From Oscillospiraceae bacterium (GTDB lineage Bacteria > Bacillota > Clostridia > Oscillospirales > Acutalibacteraceae): DNA of 60,874 nt. Each line of letters opens with the position of its first letter. Position 1 is the first letter of the stretch. The stretch covers positions 1 to 60,874 of the forward strand of contig CADABX010000025.1 in assembly GCA_902786285.1 (NCBI GenBank), read 5' to 3'. The notes below the pieces were generated by a model. The model saw nothing but the letters and a program-made list of their open reading frames with translations, had not been told where the DNA came from and searched no databases. Both the position numbers and the translations under genes were made by a program. Positions 59,949 to 60,874 of this stretch are shown here, piece after piece.

Positions 59949-60874
59949 ATGAAACAGATTCTCATCGCCGGCGCAGGACACGGCGGACTGGTTGCCGCCG
60001 TCCATCTTGCCAATGCCGGACATCGGGTGCGCGTGGTGGAAAAGGGCAAACGCGCCGACCTCGGCCACGACTGGCACGACTGGCTGGAATATGCCGCGTT
60101 CGACGGCGCCGGAATTCCGCGCCCGGACGACTCCATCTGCCTCAAAGGCGTCGCGCAGGGCTTTCGCAATCCGAAGGCGACCGTCATGCTCCGGCATTCG
60201 TTCAATCAGAAGGCAGTTATCATGGATCGTAAAGAGCTGATCGCCTATCTGCTGAAGCTGGCGGAGGAGGCCGGCGTGGTTTTGGACTTTGAAACCGAAG
60301 CGGTGGCGCCGCTGCTTTGCGGCAGCGCAGTGGAGGGGCTGATTGTGCGGCAAAACGGCGCGCTGCTCGAGCTGCACAGCGATCTTCTGATCGATTCCGC
60401 AGGGCTCTATTCGCCGGTCCGCACCAAGTTGCCCGCGTCGTTCGGCATTCCGAATACGATCAATCCGCGCTCCGTGTTCCACGTCTGGCGCGCCTACTAC
60501 GAAAACACCACCGGCGAGCGGCGTGATCCGCCGTATATCATCGACTTTTTCCACAACAACCGCCCCGGCATCGACTGGAGCGTCACCGAACCGGACTATG
60601 TGGATATCCTTGTCGGCAAATTCAGCCAGGCGGGCGAACTGACCGAGGACGAGGTGGATGCGGCAGTGGCAGCCTACCGTGCCGAATGTCCCTATATCGG
60701 CAGCGAGATCGTGCGCGGCGGCTCATTCGAAGATATCCCGATCAGCCGCATGCTGCCTATGATCGTTGCCGACGGCTACGCCGCTGTCGGCGACAGCGCC
60801 GGCATGACCGTGCCGCTCAACGGCAGCGGTATCATCCTGAGCATGAACGCCGGCAAGATCCTCGCCGACACGGT
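59949..60874 (+). CDS. FAD-dependent oxidoreductase (paralogue 2), cut by the window end
   Basis: The frame starts at ATG 59949 after AAAGGAG and is still open at the last base, so at least 308 residues are seen and the C-terminus is missing. MKQILIAGAGHGGLVAAVHLANAGHRVRVVEKGKRADLGHDW is the FAD-binding Rossmann start; IVADGYAAVGDSAGMTVPLNGSGIILSMNAGKILADT is the second FAD contact. The whole pattern parallels the gene at 46055, including LGHDWHDW for MGYDWTD and SAGLYSPVRTKLPA for ACGIRSPLRTKLPA, so the two are paralogues. Substrate unknown. Confidence 0.85.
   Translation, partial: MKQILIAGAGHGGLVAAVHLANAGHRVRVVEKGKRADLGHDWHDWLEYAAFDGAGIPRPDDSICLKGVAQGFRNPKATVMLRHSFNQKAVIMDRKELIAYLLKLAEEAGVVLDFETEAVAPLLCGSAVEGLIVRQNGALLELHSDLLIDSAGLYSPVRTKLPASFGIPNTINPRSVFHVWRAYYENTTGERRDPPYIIDFFHNNRPGIDWSVTEPDYVDILVGKFSQAGELTEDEVDAAVAAYRAECPYIGSEIVRGGSFEDIPISRMLPMIVADGYAAVGDSAGMTVPLNGSGIILSMNAGKILADT

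Overview
The window looks like a chromosomal segment of an endospore-forming, Gram-positive member of the Clostridia, most like the GC-rich gut Oscillospirales/Ruminococcaceae. The evidence is the set of sporulation genes (spoIVA, spoIVB next to spo0A, sleB, a GerA/SpoVAF-type protein), a V-type ATPase operon, reverse rubrerythrin, frequent TTG/GTG starts, strong AGGAGG-type ribosome sites, sigma-A promoters of the form TTGACA-N17-TATAAT, and many secreted plant-polysaccharide enzymes. No rRNA, CRISPR array, phage or complete insertion sequence was seen.

Layout. 1-2.5 kb: tRNA-Leu(UAG) with its own promoter and terminator, then an Lnt-like N-acyltransferase flanked by two imperfect 44-bp direct repeats. 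2.5-13.8 kb: metabolic genes (GH109-like oxidoreductase, a condensation-fold protein, a lipoprotein phosphatase with an SGNH hydrolase, a cysteine-synthase-family enzyme, a secreted alpha/beta hydrolase with a tiny LPXTG protein and phosphoglucomutase, and two half-size TauE/SafE proteins). 13.8-15 kb: a non-coding, repeat-rich kilobase with a candidate structured RNA and a DUF1292 gene. 15.2-25.1 kb: a predicted pseudokinase leading into a complete V-ATPase operon (H-I-K-E-C-F-A-B-D) whose proteolipid keeps the Na+-site residues. 25.1-35 kb: several damaged genes (a fused remnant, frameshifted ylmH, a DUF6935 gene with an in-frame amber, a HAD gene with an internal deletion) among a GerA-type germination protein, a parvulin, a LexA-box-associated regulator pair, a GH5 enzyme, a low-GC lipoprotein and reverse rubrerythrin. 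35-44.3 kb: DUF4364, GH43 arabinanase-like, SleB, a small membrane protein behind a second LexA-like box, a lipase-like hydrolase, a large GH36-like protein and a DUF4474 protein. 44.4-58.4 kb: spoIVA, an FAD oxidoreductase, then a cell-envelope and sporulation block: CdaR-like regulator, ftsE, ftsX, two EnvC-like M23 proteins, a protease-dead CtpA-like protein, a teichoic-acid-type transferase, spoIVB and spo0A. 58.4-60.9 kb: a GH28 polygalacturonase divergent from a truncated second FAD oxidoreductase.

How the genes fit together. FtsEX is the usual activator of coiled-coil M23 hydrolases, so the ftsEX, double EnvC-like and dead CtpA-like run is readable as one peptidoglycan-remodelling module. 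SpoIVB and Spo0A next to it keep the arrangement common in spore formers. GH5, GH28, GH43, GH36-like and GH109-like genes suggest growth on plant cell wall or host glycans. The most unusual signals are the protease-dead CtpA homologue in the FtsEX operon, the HRD-to-YPN pseudokinase at the head of the V-ATPase operon, two LexA-like boxes over uncharacterised small genes, a protein made almost only of a signal peptide and an LPXTG anchor, and families of 7-bp tandem repeats in intergenic DNA.
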